A stretch of DNA of 64,000 nucleotides, taken from the NCBI RefSeq assembly GCF_003846175.1, contig NZ_ML123044.1, positions 273,587-337,586 on the forward strand, given 5' to 3'. A program made the translations under genes and the position numbers. Positions 1 through 8,029 of the stretch are shown in pieces. The notes under the pieces are model-generated. The model was not told where the DNA came from, did not search any database, and was given only the letters and a program-made list of their open reading frames with translations. How positions within the stretch are numbered: the stretch's first letter is position 1; the number at the start of each line of letters is the position of its first letter. This stretch comes from Streptomyces sp. ADI95-17. Lineage in GTDB: Bacteria; Actinomycetota; Actinomycetes; Streptomycetales; Streptomycetaceae.

Positions 1-871
1 CGGTGACGGCGGTGACCGCACCGTGCATGCCCGGCATTCCGACGTGCAGCGGGTGGCTGTCGGGGAATGCGCCGAGCGCCATCAGTGTGGTGGTGACGGG
101 CGCTCCGGTGAGCTCTGCGAGGGCCTTCAGTTCGGCGGTGGCCCCCGCCTTGATGACGCCGCCGCCGACGTACAGCACCGGGCGCTTGGCCTGGGTGATC
201 AGCTTGGCGGCCTCGCGGATCTGCTTGGCGTGCGGCTTGGTGACCGGGCGGTAGCCGGGCAGGTCCTGGGTCGGCGGCCAGCTGAACGTGGTCCGCGCCT
301 GGAGTGCGTCCTTGGCGATGTCGACGAGGACGGGGCCCGGACGGCCGGTGGAGGCGATGTGGAAGGCCTCGGCGATCGTGTGCGGGATGTCCTCGGCCTT
401 GGTGACCAGGAAGTTGTGCTTGGTGACCGGCATGGTGATGCCGCAGATGTCGGCTTCCTGGAAGGCGTCCGTACCGATCGCCTTGGAGGCCACCTGGCCG
501 GTGATCGCGACCAGCGGGACGGAGTCCATGTGGGCGTCGGCGATCGGGGTGACCAGATTGGTGGCGCCGGGGCCGGAGGTCGCCATGCAGACGCCGACCT
601 TGCCGGTGGCCTGCGCGTAGCCGGTCGCCGCGTGTCCGGCACCCTGCTCGTGGCGGACCAGGACGTGGCGGACCCGGGTGGAGTCCATCATCGGGTCGTA
701 CGCCGGAAGGATGGCGCCGCCGGGAATGCCGAATACCGTGTCGGCCCCCACCTCCTCAAGGGAGCGGATGAGGGACTGCGCGCCCGTGACGTGCTCAACG
801 GTGGCGGGGGACGATCCGCCGTTACGGGCCCGCGGCTGGGGATGGTGGGCCCCGGTGGCCTGCTCGGTCAT
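1..871 (-). CDS. ilvB: Acetolactate synthase large subunit, 5' part (cut by window edge)
   Basis: Catalyses the first common step of valine, leucine and isoleucine synthesis, a thiamine-diphosphate-dependent condensation of two pyruvates (or pyruvate and 2-oxobutyrate). The first 290 codons are present; the gene runs off the left edge. After a roughly 25-residue polar N-terminal extension comes the PYR domain with [10 protein letters not shown], then [10 protein letters not shown], whose glutamate (about residue 75) is the ThDP-activating residue, then the [19 protein letters not shown] stretch typical of the family. The ATG at 871 is chosen because the protein alignment starts soon after it and an AAGAGA purine stretch precedes it. 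The gene follows a leader peptide and terminator (separate entries), so it is likely controlled by branched-chain amino acid attenuation. The small subunit ilvN would be expected downstream, outside the window. Confidence 0.96.
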   Translation of the reverse strand, partial: MTEQATGAHHPQPRARNGGSSPATVEHVTGAQSLIRSLEEVGADTVFGIPGGAILPAYDPMMDSTRVRHVLVRHEQGAGHAATGYAQATGKVGVCMATSGPGATNLVTPIADAHMDSVPLVAITGQVASKAIGTDAFQEADICGITMPVTKHNFLVTKAEDIPHTIAEAFHIASTGRPGPVLVDIAKDALQARTTFSWPPTQDLPGYRPVTKPHAKQIREAAKLITQAKRPVLYVGGGVIKAGATAELKALAELTGAPVTTTLMALGAFPDSHPLHVGMPGMHGAVTAVT

Positions 872-941
872 CGGCATTCTCTTCTCGAAGCTGAGGGTTT
901 CTGCGGGTGTTTTGCAACAGTTTGCGTGGTGCCGGTGCAAC

Positions 942-975
942 AAAAAACCCCTCGTGCCGTGAGGCAAGCGAGGGG
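942..975 (-). terminator. Attenuator terminator in ilvB leader
   Basis: On the minus strand a CCCCTCG/CGAGGGG stem with a loop of about 14 nt is followed at once by six T residues (plus positions 942-947), about 70 nt before the ilvB ATG. This is a canonical intrinsic terminator, rare in this genome type. Upstream, GCGCGTCGG near 1033-1024 can pair with CCGACGCGC near 985-976, and the leader peptide ends inside that first arm, so ribosome position could decide between structures. Confidence 0.85.
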
Positions 976-1019
976 AGCGCGTCGGTGCGGTCTGCAGAGT
1001 GCCATCGTGGGACTCTGCT

Positions 1020-1061
1020 TCAGCCGACGCGCTTTCCAAGTACGAGAATTCGGGTGCGCAT
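1020..1061 (-). CDS. ilvB leader peptide
   Basis: A 13-residue [16 protein letters not shown], contains the run I-L-V-L and so holds codons for all three branched-chain amino acids. It lies directly before the attenuator hairpins of ilvB. A -35 TTGACA (1098-1093) and a -10-like GAGGGT (1074-1069) with an 18-bp spacer place the likely transcription start at or within one base of the ATG, so the peptide is probably translated from a leaderless mRNA. Stalling at I/L/V codons would favour read-through into ilvB. The promoter -35 overlaps the stop codon of the upstream GGDEF gene. The attenuation mechanism is inferred from the layout and is known for ilvB in actinobacteria. Confidence 0.85.
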   Translation of the reverse strand: MRTRILVLGKRVG

Positions 1062-1068
1062 GGCAATG

Positions 1069-1098
1069 ACCCTCTCTCCGACGCACTCGACGTGTCAA
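1069..1098 (-). promoter_or_regulatory. Candidate ilvB leader promoter
   Basis: TTGACA at 1098-1093 and GAGGGT at 1074-1069, separated by 18 bp, match the -35 and most of the TAGRRT -10 of housekeeping promoters. Predicted start of transcription falls at about 1062-1061, the A of the leader-peptide ATG. Confidence 0.55.
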
Positions 1099-4019
1099 GT
1101 GGGTGGGATGGGCGTCTCAGCATGTGAGCCGCTGAGGAGCGGGATCTGGCCGCCTGTCAGGACGGGCTGGGCCATGGCGCTGCCGGGCACCGGGAACTCG
1201 CCGCGGGCCAGGGCGCGGCGCAGCCGGTACTCGTCGAGCGGCCCGGAGAAGGCCATCCCCTGGCCGTGCGTACAGCCCATGGCGCGCAGCGCCAGGACCT
1301 GCTCGGGTACGTCGACCCCGTCGGCCACGGACTGCATGCCGAGGTCGCACGCGATGCGCAGCAGGCCGCTGGTGATCTTGTGCAGCCGGGCGGACTCCAC
1401 CACGCCCTCGACGAGACCGCGGTCCAGTTTCAGTACGTCGATGGGGAGGCGGCGCAGGGCGTTGATCGCGGCGTAGCCGCTGCCGAAGCCGTCGAGCGCG
1501 ATGCGGACACCGATGCGGCGCAGGGCCACGAGACGCTGCTCCAGTTCGTCGAAGGAGATCCGGGGGTCGCTGTCGGCGACCTCGATCATCAGGGCGCCGG
1601 AGGGCAGGCCGTGCCGGGTCAGCAGTGCCTCCACGGAGCCGAACGGCATGCCCTTGTCGAGGAGCCGGCGGGCGGGGAGGCGCACGGCGACGGAGACCGG
1701 GTGCCCGGCCCTGGCCCGGTCGGCGGCCTGCTCGACGGCCTCTTCGAGGAGCCAGCGGCCCAGCTCGGCGGTGCGGTCGCTGTCCTCGGCGACGCGCAGG
1801 AACTCGGCCGGGGTGAACAGGATGCCCTGGGCGGAGCGCCAGCGGGCCTGGGCGGCGACGGCGGCGACCCGGCCGCTGGCGAGGTGCACGACCGGCTGGT
1901 GGAGCAGGGCGAACTCGCCGTCGCGCAGGGCGGTGCGCAGCCGGGTGGCCAGCTCGGAGCGGCGCACCACATCGGCCTGCATCTGCGGGGCGTACAGCTC
2001 GACGCGGTCCTTGCCGCCCGCCTTGGCGCGGTACATGGCGAGGTCCGCGTTGCGCATGAGGTCGCTGGGGGTGATGCCCGGCTCGGCGAAGGCGACCCCG
2101 ATGGACGCGGCCACCCGGACGTCGCCGGTGCCGATCCGGTACGGCTGGGAGAGGGTGAGGCGCAGCCGGTCGGCGATCTCGTGGACCTGGCATTCCCGGG
2201 CGGGCTGGTCGCGGGGGCCGTCGCCGAGGATGATCGCCGCGAATTCGTCGCCGCCCAGGCGCGCGGCGGTGTCGCCGGCCCGGACGGATTCGTGGAGGCG
2301 GCGGGCGGCCTGGATGAGGAGTTCGTCGCCCGCCTGGTGGCCGAGGCGGTCGTTGACCGCCTTGAAGCCGTCGAGGTCGATGAAGAGCACGGCGGTGCCG
2401 GAGTCGCCGGAGCGGCGGCCGCCGAGGGCCTGGCGGACCCGTTTGGTGAACAGGGCGCGGTTGGGCAGGTCGGTGAGCGGGTCGTGCTCGGCGTTGTGCT
2501 GCAACTGGGCCTGGAGCCGGACCCGTTCGGTCACGTCGCGGCTGTTGAGGATCAGCCCGCCCTGGTGGCGGTTGACCGTGGATTCGACGTTGAGCCAGTC
2601 CCCCGTGCCGGATCTGAAGCGGCACTCGATCCGGGTGGTGGGCTCCTCGCCCGGCGGGGCGGCGAGGAACCGGCGCACTTCATGGACCACCCGCCCCAGG
2701 TCGTCGGGGTGGATGATCGAGGACAGCTCGGCGCCGACCAGCTCGTCGGCCTCGCGCCCGTACACCCCGGCGGCGGCGGGGCTGACGTAGCGCAGCACAC
2801 CGTTGGGTGCGGCGATCATGATGACGTCGCTGGAGCCCTGCACCAGGGAGCGGAAGTGGTTCTCCTTCTGCGCCAGTTCCTGGGTGAGGGCGATGTTGTC
2901 GACGAGCATGATGCCCTGCCGTACGACCAGGGCGAGCACCACCGTGCAGCCGGTGAGGATCACCACGCGGTCCACCCGGCGGCCCTCGACGGCGTTGTAG
3001 AGGATGCCGAGGGTGCAGACGGCGGCGGCGAGATAGGGCGTCAGCGCGGCCAGCGATCCGGCGATGGGTCGGCTGGTGGGCTGTGCGCTCAGGGGCGGGA
3101 AAGCGTTGTCCGCGGCCCTGTTGGCGCCCCAGGGGGCGTACGCGAGGAGCAGCGAGCCGGCGAACCAGCCCGCGTCCAGCATCTGGCCGGAGTGGTAGGT
3201 CTGGCGCAGCAGCGGCGAGGTGAACAGGGCGTCGGACAGGACCGTCAGGGCGAGTGCGGCGACAGCGGTGTTCACCGCGGAGCGGTTGACGCTGGAACGC
3301 CTGAAGTGCAGCGCCAGCACCATGGAGACCAGCACGATGTCGAGCAGCGGATAGGCCAGCGCCAGCGCCGCGCGGGCCACGCTCGTGCCCTCGGCGCCCA
3401 CCAGATGCGCGGTGTGGGCGAGGGCGAGGCTCCAGGAGAGCGTGAGCAGCGAGCCGCCGATCAGCCAGGAGTCCAGCGCGAGACAGAGCCAGCCGGCCCG
3501 GGTGACCGGGCGCTTGGCGAGGACCAGCAGCCCGACGATGGCGGGCGGCGCGAAGCAGAGGAAGAAGACGTCGGCGAGCGAGGGCGTGGGCACCGGGAGC
3601 CCGAGCACCACCTCGTACCAGCCCCAGACGGCGTTGCCGGCGGAGGCCATGAACGAGGAGAGCGCGAACAGCAGCCAGGCGGGCCGGAACCCGCCGGAGC
3701 CGGCCCGTGCGTACCGGAAGCAGGAGACGGCCGCGATCAGTGCCGCCGCACTGAGCCCGAAGTCCCCCATGAAGAGGGCCAGTTGCGGAGAACCCCAGCC
3801 GAGGGCCGCTCCCACGGCGTATCCGGCCCAGACGACGCCGAGAAGGATCTGCCAGACCAGCGCGGACGCGCCGCCCACGGCCGGCCTCCGGGAGAGGAGG
3901 GCCCCGAGGGCGTCGGCCGGCGCGCTCACCGGGGCGCCCCCGGTGTCGTCGGGTGCGCGCGCACCCGGCGTCCCGCCGGTCCCCGTCGGCTGCCCGGCGG
4001 TGTCGGATCGTGCACCCAT
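1095..4019 (-). CDS. Membrane PAS-GGDEF-(degenerate EAL) protein
   Basis: A 974-aa putative cyclic-di-GMP signalling protein. After about 50 Pro/Ala-rich residues there are eight or nine hydrophobic segments (about residues 55-375), then a PAS domain (about 385-500), a GGDEF domain with an intact RLGGDEF near residue 590, and an EAL-type domain from about 695. In the EAL domain the signature expected before the arginine reads AAQARW near residue 723 instead of EALxRW, so the metal-binding glutamate is missing and phosphodiesterase activity is doubtful; a DGFGSGY loop remains where DDFGTGY is usual. The intact GGDEF suggests diguanylate cyclase activity, sensed through the membrane part and PAS. 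The gene ends 34 bp before the ilvB leader peptide. Position beside ilvB is conserved in streptomycetes as I recall; I assign no symbol. Confidence 0.88.
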   Translation of the reverse strand: MGARSDTAGQPTGTGGTPGARAPDDTGGAPVSAPADALGALLSRRPAVGGASALVWQILLGVVWAGYAVGAALGWGSPQLALFMGDFGLSAAALIAAVSCFRYARAGSGGFRPAWLLFALSSFMASAGNAVWGWYEVVLGLPVPTPSLADVFFLCFAPPAIVGLLVLAKRPVTRAGWLCLALDSWLIGGSLLTLSWSLALAHTAHLVGAEGTSVARAALALAYPLLDIVLVSMVLALHFRRSSVNRSAVNTAVAALALTVLSDALFTSPLLRQTYHSGQMLDAGWFAGSLLLAYAPWGANRAADNAFPPLSAQPTSRPIAGSLAALTPYLAAAVCTLGILYNAVEGRRVDRVVILTGCTVVLALVVRQGIMLVDNIALTQELAQKENHFRSLVQGSSDVIMIAAPNGVLRYVSPAAAGVYGREADELVGAELSSIIHPDDLGRVVHEVRRFLAAPPGEEPTTRIECRFRSGTGDWLNVESTVNRHQGGLILNSRDVTERVRLQAQLQHNAEHDPLTDLPNRALFTKRVRQALGGRRSGDSGTAVLFIDLDGFKAVNDRLGHQAGDELLIQAARRLHESVRAGDTAARLGGDEFAAIILGDGPRDQPARECQVHEIADRLRLTLSQPYRIGTGDVRVAASIGVAFAEPGITPSDLMRNADLAMYRAKAGGKDRVELYAPQMQADVVRRSELATRLRTALRDGEFALLHQPVVHLASGRVAAVAAQARWRSAQGILFTPAEFLRVAEDSDRTAELGRWLLEEAVEQAADRARAGHPVSVAVRLPARRLLDKGMPFGSVEALLTRHGLPSGALMIEVADSDPRISFDELEQRLVALRRIGVRIALDGFGSGYAAINALRRLPIDVLKLDRGLVEGVVESARLHKITSGLLRIACDLGMQSVADGVDVPEQVLALRAMGCTHGQGMAFSGPLDEYRLRRALARGEFPVPGSAMAQPVLTGGQIPLLSGSHAETPIPPT

Positions 4020-4204
4020 CGGCCGTACATCGCCCGTCGCCCCCTCGCGTGTCGCGTCCTCCCCGGCGCCGTCCCTTCCACGGCGCAGCGCCCCTTTCGG
4101 GACGATACACCAGACTCGTCACGCAGGGACATAGGTCCTCTACTCTCCGTGACGACCTGCGGAGTTGTCGGAACGGTGCGCGACCGGAGGCCTCCGCAGC
4201 GTGG

Positions 4205-5173
4205 TCAGCCGATGGTGCGTACCACGTTCTCCACCGGCTCCCCCGCGGCGAACCGGCTCAGCTGCCCGGCCAGCAGGCGCTTGGCGCGCGGCAGGAAGGC
4301 CGATGTGCTGCCGCCCACATGAGGAGTGATCAGGACGTTCGGAGCATGCCAGAGAGGGTGGCCGGCGGGCAGCGGTTCCGGGTCGGTCACGTCGAGGGCG
4401 GCCCGCAGCCGTCCGGACTGGAGTTCGATCAGCAGCGCCTCGGTGTCGACGACGCCGCCCCGGGCGACGTTCACGAGCAGCGCCCCGTCCGCCATCGCGG
4501 CCAGGAACTTCGCGTCGACCAGCCCCTGCGTGGACGGGTTCAGCGGGGTGGACAGCACCACGACATCGGCCTCGGGCAGCAGTGCGGACAGGTCTTCGAG
4601 CGGGTGCACGCGGCCGCGTGCGGTTGCCCGTGCGGAGCGCGCGACGCGCACCACCCGCGCGCACTCGAAGGGTGCGAGCCGGTCCTCGATGGCGGACCCG
4701 ATCGAGCCGTACCCCAAGATCAGCACGGACTTGTCGGCGAGCGCGGGGTAGAAGCCGGACCGCCACTCCTCCTTGTCCTGGCCGTGGACGAAGCCGGGAA
4801 CACCGCGCAGGGAGGCGAGGATCAGAGTCAGGGTGAGCTCCGCGGTGGACGCCTCATGGACCCCCTTGGCGTTGCAGACCAGCGCCCCGGCCGGCAACAG
4901 GCCGAGTGCGGGCTCGACGTGGTCGATGCCCGCGGAGAGTGTCTGCACGACCCGGACGGCCGGCATGCCTGCCAGCGGACGGACCGCGACCTCGGCGCCC
5001 TTCATGTACGGCACGACGTAGTAGGCGCAGTCGGCGGGGTCGGCGGGGTAGTCCGGTTCGCCGTCCCAGAGCCGGTAGTTGAGCCCCTCGGGGAGCCCCG
5101 GCACCTCGTCGGCCGGGAACGGCAGCCATACGTCGGGCGTCTTCGTCACGTCGGGAGTGTTCGTCGAAGTCAT
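4205..5173 (-). CDS. D-isomer-specific 2-hydroxyacid dehydrogenase
   Basis: A 322-aa NAD(P)-dependent oxidoreductase that would interconvert a 2-keto acid and a D-2-hydroxy acid; the substrate is unknown. The nucleotide-binding motif is ILGYGSIGSAIEDRL in the middle of the protein, followed by the VLSTPLNPSTQGLVD and LVNVARGGVVDTEAL segments that carry the conserved active-site arginine (NVARGG), and the catalytic Glu/His region DPEPLPAGHPLW...TPHVGG near the C-terminus. The N-terminus repeats TPDV twice because of an 18-bp imperfect tandem repeat (about 5132-5167). No Shine-Dalgarno precedes the ATG, but TAGCCT lies exactly 7 nt upstream, which suggests a leaderless mRNA. It is transcribed away from the reductase gene at 5305. 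Confidence 0.9.
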   Translation of the reverse strand: MTSTNTPDVTKTPDVWLPFPADEVPGLPEGLNYRLWDGEPDYPADPADCAYYVVPYMKGAEVAVRPLAGMPAVRVVQTLSAGIDHVEPALGLLPAGALVCNAKGVHEASTAELTLTLILASLRGVPGFVHGQDKEEWRSGFYPALADKSVLILGYGSIGSAIEDRLAPFECARVVRVARSARATARGRVHPLEDLSALLPEADVVVLSTPLNPSTQGLVDAKFLAAMADGALLVNVARGGVVDTEALLIELQSGRLRAALDVTDPEPLPAGHPLWHAPNVLITPHVGGSTSAFLPRAKRLLAGQLSRFAAGEPVENVVRTIG

Positions 5174-5304
5174 GGTCAGGAGGCTAATCGCCGGAGGCCG
5201 TGCGAGGACGGGCGGGCGGCAGAGGTTACTTTGGGGTGCGGTGCGGTCCCGCGACGGCGGGGCATGGGCCCGGTTCGGCGGCGGGCCTGGGGAGGGTCGG
5301 GGAG

Positions 5305-6297
5305 TTGGAGCGCAGGAGTCTCGGTGCGGCGGCGCTCGCCGTGGGGGCGGTCGGTCTCGGCTGCATGCCGATGAGCTGGGCGTACAGCGCCTCGCAGCAG
5401 CGCGGTGACCGTGCGTTGCGTACGGTGCACGCCGCGCTCGACGCGGGTGTCCAACTGCTCGACACGGCCGACATGTACGGCCCGTTCACCAATGAACTGC
5501 TGGTGGGGCGGGCGTTGAAGGGCCGCAGGTCGGACGCGTTCGTCTCCACCAAGTGCGGACTGCTGGTGGGCGACCAGCACATCGTGGCCAACGGCCGTCC
5601 CGGCTATGTGCGGCGGGCCTGCGACGCCTCGCTGCGCCGGCTCCAGACCGATGTGATCGATCTGTACCAGCTGCACCGGGCCGATCCCGAGGTGCCGGTC
5701 GAGGAGACCTGGGGCGCGATGGCGGAGCTGGTGACCGCCGGGAAGGTGCGGGCGCTCGGGCTCTGCGCGATCGGGGCACGGGCCTCACGCCGGCCGGGGT
5801 CGCGGATGTACGACGAAACGATCCGTCAGCTGGACCGGGTGCAGCAGGTCTTCCCGGTGAGCGCGGTGCAGGCGGAGCTCTCGGTCTGGTCGCCGCAGGC
5901 GCTGGAGTCGTTGCTTCCGTGGTGTTCGGCGCGGGGTGTGGGGCTGCTGGCGGCGATGCCGCTGGGGAGCGGCTATCTGACCGGCACGCTGACGCCGGGG
6001 CAGGGCTTCGAGCCGGAGGATCTGCGGGCCCGGCATCCCCGGTTCACCGCGGAGATGATGGCGGCGAACCAGCCGGTGGTGGTCGGTCTGCGGCGGATCG
6101 CCGAGCGGCACGGGGCGAGTACCGCGCAGGTGGCGCTGGCCTGGGTGCTGCGGCAGGGGCCGCACGTGGTGCCGGTGCCGGGGACCAAGCGGGAGCGGTG
6201 GGCGGTGGAGAACGCGGGGGCGGCCGGGCTGACCCTGACCGCGCGGGACCTGGCGGAGATCGCCGCCCTGCCCGGTGCGCAGGGGTCGTGGGACTGA
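5305..6297 (+). CDS. Aldo/keto reductase
   Basis: A 330-aa NADPH-dependent oxidoreductase of the AKR superfamily, soluble. The catalytic tetrad is visible: Asp53 and Tyr58 in LLDTADMYGP, Lys83 in VSTKCG and His124 in LYQLHRADP. The C-terminal coenzyme-binding stretch VVPVPGTKRERWAVENAGA is typical of the family members related to YhdN/Tas. The TTG at 5305 is chosen because GGGGAG lies just upstream at correct spacing and homologous sequence begins with (M)ERRSLGAAALAVGAVGLGCM; an in-frame upstream start at 5200 would add a low-complexity leader. Substrate cannot be inferred. Next gene in the same direction is 113 bp away. Confidence 0.9.
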   Translation: MERRSLGAAALAVGAVGLGCMPMSWAYSASQQRGDRALRTVHAALDAGVQLLDTADMYGPFTNELLVGRALKGRRSDAFVSTKCGLLVGDQHIVANGRPGYVRRACDASLRRLQTDVIDLYQLHRADPEVPVEETWGAMAELVTAGKVRALGLCAIGARASRRPGSRMYDETIRQLDRVQQVFPVSAVQAELSVWSPQALESLLPWCSARGVGLLAAMPLGSGYLTGTLTPGQGFEPEDLRARHPRFTAEMMAANQPVVVGLRRIAERHGASTAQVALAWVLRQGPHVVPVPGTKRERWAVENAGAAGLTLTARDLAEIAALPGAQGSWD

Positions 6298-6410
6298 GAT
6301 CCGCCCTCGTACATGCGCGCCGGACGGCAGAATCGACGGGCATCGGGAACCCCGGGGCGGGGCCGCGGTGTAAGAACAGTAGTCAGGTGGCCGTCGAAGG
6401 GATCGGTGCT

Positions 6411-7685
6411 GTGCGCGGTGTTCTGTTCGGATCTGTGCTGAGTCGTGCGCGCGGACACGACTCGGGCCCCGCCGGGCCGCGGGACCCGGGCCGGGGCCTG
6501 CGCCGCGGGACGGTGGCCGCGCTGGCGGCCGGCTCGCTGGTGCTGACCGCGGGGTGTTCCCCGGGCGGCGGCTCCGGCAGCGCCGCGGGCGTCGGGGGCA
6601 CGCCGTCGGCCCCCGGCTCCTCCTCCGCCGCCGCACGACCGTCGGCCTCCCCGTCCGCCTCGCCCTCCCTGCCGCCCGCCAAGGGCTCGGTGAAGGTGGT
6701 GTCGACGCTCACCGAGGGCCTGGAGTCGCCCTGGGGACTGGCGGAGCTGCCGGGCGGCGATCTGCTGGTCTCCTCCCGTGACAAGGGCACGATCACCCGG
6801 ATCGACGCGAAGACCGGCAGGAAGACCCTGCTGGGGGCGGTGCCCGGGGTGTCGCCCGCCGGTGAGGGCGGGCTGCTGGGGATCGCGGTCTCCCCCACGT
6901 ACGGCGCGGACCACATGGTGTACGCGTATTTCACGACCGAGTCCGACAACCGCATCGCCCGTATGCAGTACGACGAGAACGGCACGACGCCCGGCCGGCT
7001 GCTGGGCGCGCCCGACACGATCCTGCGCGGCATCCCCAAGGGGTCGATCCACAACGGCGGGCGGATCGCCTTCGGCCCGGACCACATGCTGTACGCGGGC
7101 ACCGGGGAGACGGGCGACGACGACCTTGCGCAGGACAGGAAGTCGCTGGCCGGCAAGATCCTGCGGATGACCCCGGACGGGCAGCCGCTGCACGGCAACC
7201 CGGAGGCCGACTCCGTGGTGTATTCGTACGGGCACCGCAATGTGCAGGGGCTGGCCTGGGACGGGCAGAAGCAGCTGTGGGCGTCCGAGTTCGGCCAGGA
7301 CACCCGGGACGAGCTGAACCGGATCGTGCCGGGTGGGAACTACGGCTGGCCGGAGGCCGAGGGCAAGGCGGGGAAGAAGGGGTTCATCGACCCCGTGGCA
7401 CAGTGGAAGACGTCCGAGGCGTCCCCGAGCGGGATCGCCTTCGTCAGGGGTTCGATCTGGATGGCGGGCCTGCGCGGTGAGCGGCTCTGGCGGATCCCGC
7501 TGTCCGGCAAGGCCGACGGGGAACCTCTGGCGGCCCCCCAGCCGTTCCTGGAAGGGAAGTACGGCCGTCTGCGCACCGTGCTCGCCGCGGGCGGCGACAA
7601 GCTCTGGCTCGTCACGAGCAATACGGACACCCGTGGCACCCCGAAGCCGGGAGACGACAGGATCCTGGTGCTGGCGGTGCGGTAG
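6411..7685 (+). CDS. PQQ-type glucose/sorbosone dehydrogenase lipoprotein
   Basis: A 424-aa exported protein. The N-terminus has an arginine-rich n-region, a hydrophobic stretch (VAALAAGSLVLTAG) and a lipobox LTAGC near residue 50, so it should be lipid-anchored on the outer face of the membrane. A Ser/Pro/Ala linker precedes a six-bladed beta-propeller of the soluble glucose dehydrogenase (GSDH) family: LESPWGLAELPGGDLLVSSRDKG, GEGGLLGIAVSP, HNGGRIAFGPDHMLYAGTGE, YSYGHRNVQGLAWDG and SEFGQDTRDELN are recognisable blade motifs with the His and Arg that bind PQQ in known members. GTG at 6411 is chosen to include the full signal; GAAGGGA is upstream. The true sugar substrate is unknown and many family members lack proven activity. 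Confidence 0.88.
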   Translation: MRGVLFGSVLSRARGHDSGPAGPRDPGRGLRRGTVAALAAGSLVLTAGCSPGGGSGSAAGVGGTPSAPGSSSAAARPSASPSASPSLPPAKGSVKVVSTLTEGLESPWGLAELPGGDLLVSSRDKGTITRIDAKTGRKTLLGAVPGVSPAGEGGLLGIAVSPTYGADHMVYAYFTTESDNRIARMQYDENGTTPGRLLGAPDTILRGIPKGSIHNGGRIAFGPDHMLYAGTGETGDDDLAQDRKSLAGKILRMTPDGQPLHGNPEADSVVYSYGHRNVQGLAWDGQKQLWASEFGQDTRDELNRIVPGGNYGWPEAEGKAGKKGFIDPVAQWKTSEASPSGIAFVRGSIWMAGLRGERLWRIPLSGKADGEPLAAPQPFLEGKYGRLRTVLAAGGDKLWLVTSNTDTRGTPKPGDDRILVLAVR

Positions 7686-7716
7686 CGGCTACAGCAGGTG
7701 AAAGGGCGTGCGGCCG

Positions 7717-8001
7717 GTGTTCAACTTCTTCGAGGAACTCTTCGCACCCGGCCGCAAGCACGCCTCCGACGAACAGAAGCGGCTGGAGCTGACCCGGGTG
7801 GATCTCGGTGTCGGTGACCCGGGGCGCGGGCCGATAGACCTGGCCTCCGGGAAGGTGGTCGTCCGGGCCTCCGGCGCAGGTGGCAGCGCGAGCCCGAATG
7901 CCGCTGCCGCTGCCGCTGCCGATCAGGCGGACCAGGGGGCCGCTCAGGACGCGGAAGCGGACGGGGACGGGGACGGGGAAGCGGACGGCGCGCGGTCCTG
8001 A
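7717..8001 (+). CDS. Small DUF6191-family protein
   Basis: A 94-aa protein of unknown function found widely in streptomycetes. The conserved N-terminal half reads FNFFEELFAPGRKHASDEQK followed by LTRVDLG and GPIDLASGKVVVR; the C-terminal half is an Ala/Asp/Glu-rich low-complexity tail (A6 run and DGDGDGEADG repeats). GTG at 7717 is preferred to GTG 7708 because AAAGGG at 7701-7706 is correctly spaced only for 7717. It follows the sugar dehydrogenase by 31 bp and may be cotranscribed. It converges on the LAL regulator gene with only 28 bp between stops. Confidence 0.75.
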   Translation: MFNFFEELFAPGRKHASDEQKRLELTRVDLGVGDPGRGPIDLASGKVVVRASGAGGSASPNAAAAAAADQADQGAAQDAEADGDGDGEADGARS

Positions 8002-8029
8002 GCGAGAGGCCCTGGCGGCCCGGTCCCCG

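Noticed and set aside
1266..4322. Long plus-strand ORF over the GGDEF gene (1018 aa)
   Set aside because: Antisense shadow: high-GC third positions leave the opposite strand open. Composition is Gly/Asp/Val-rich and without domain features.
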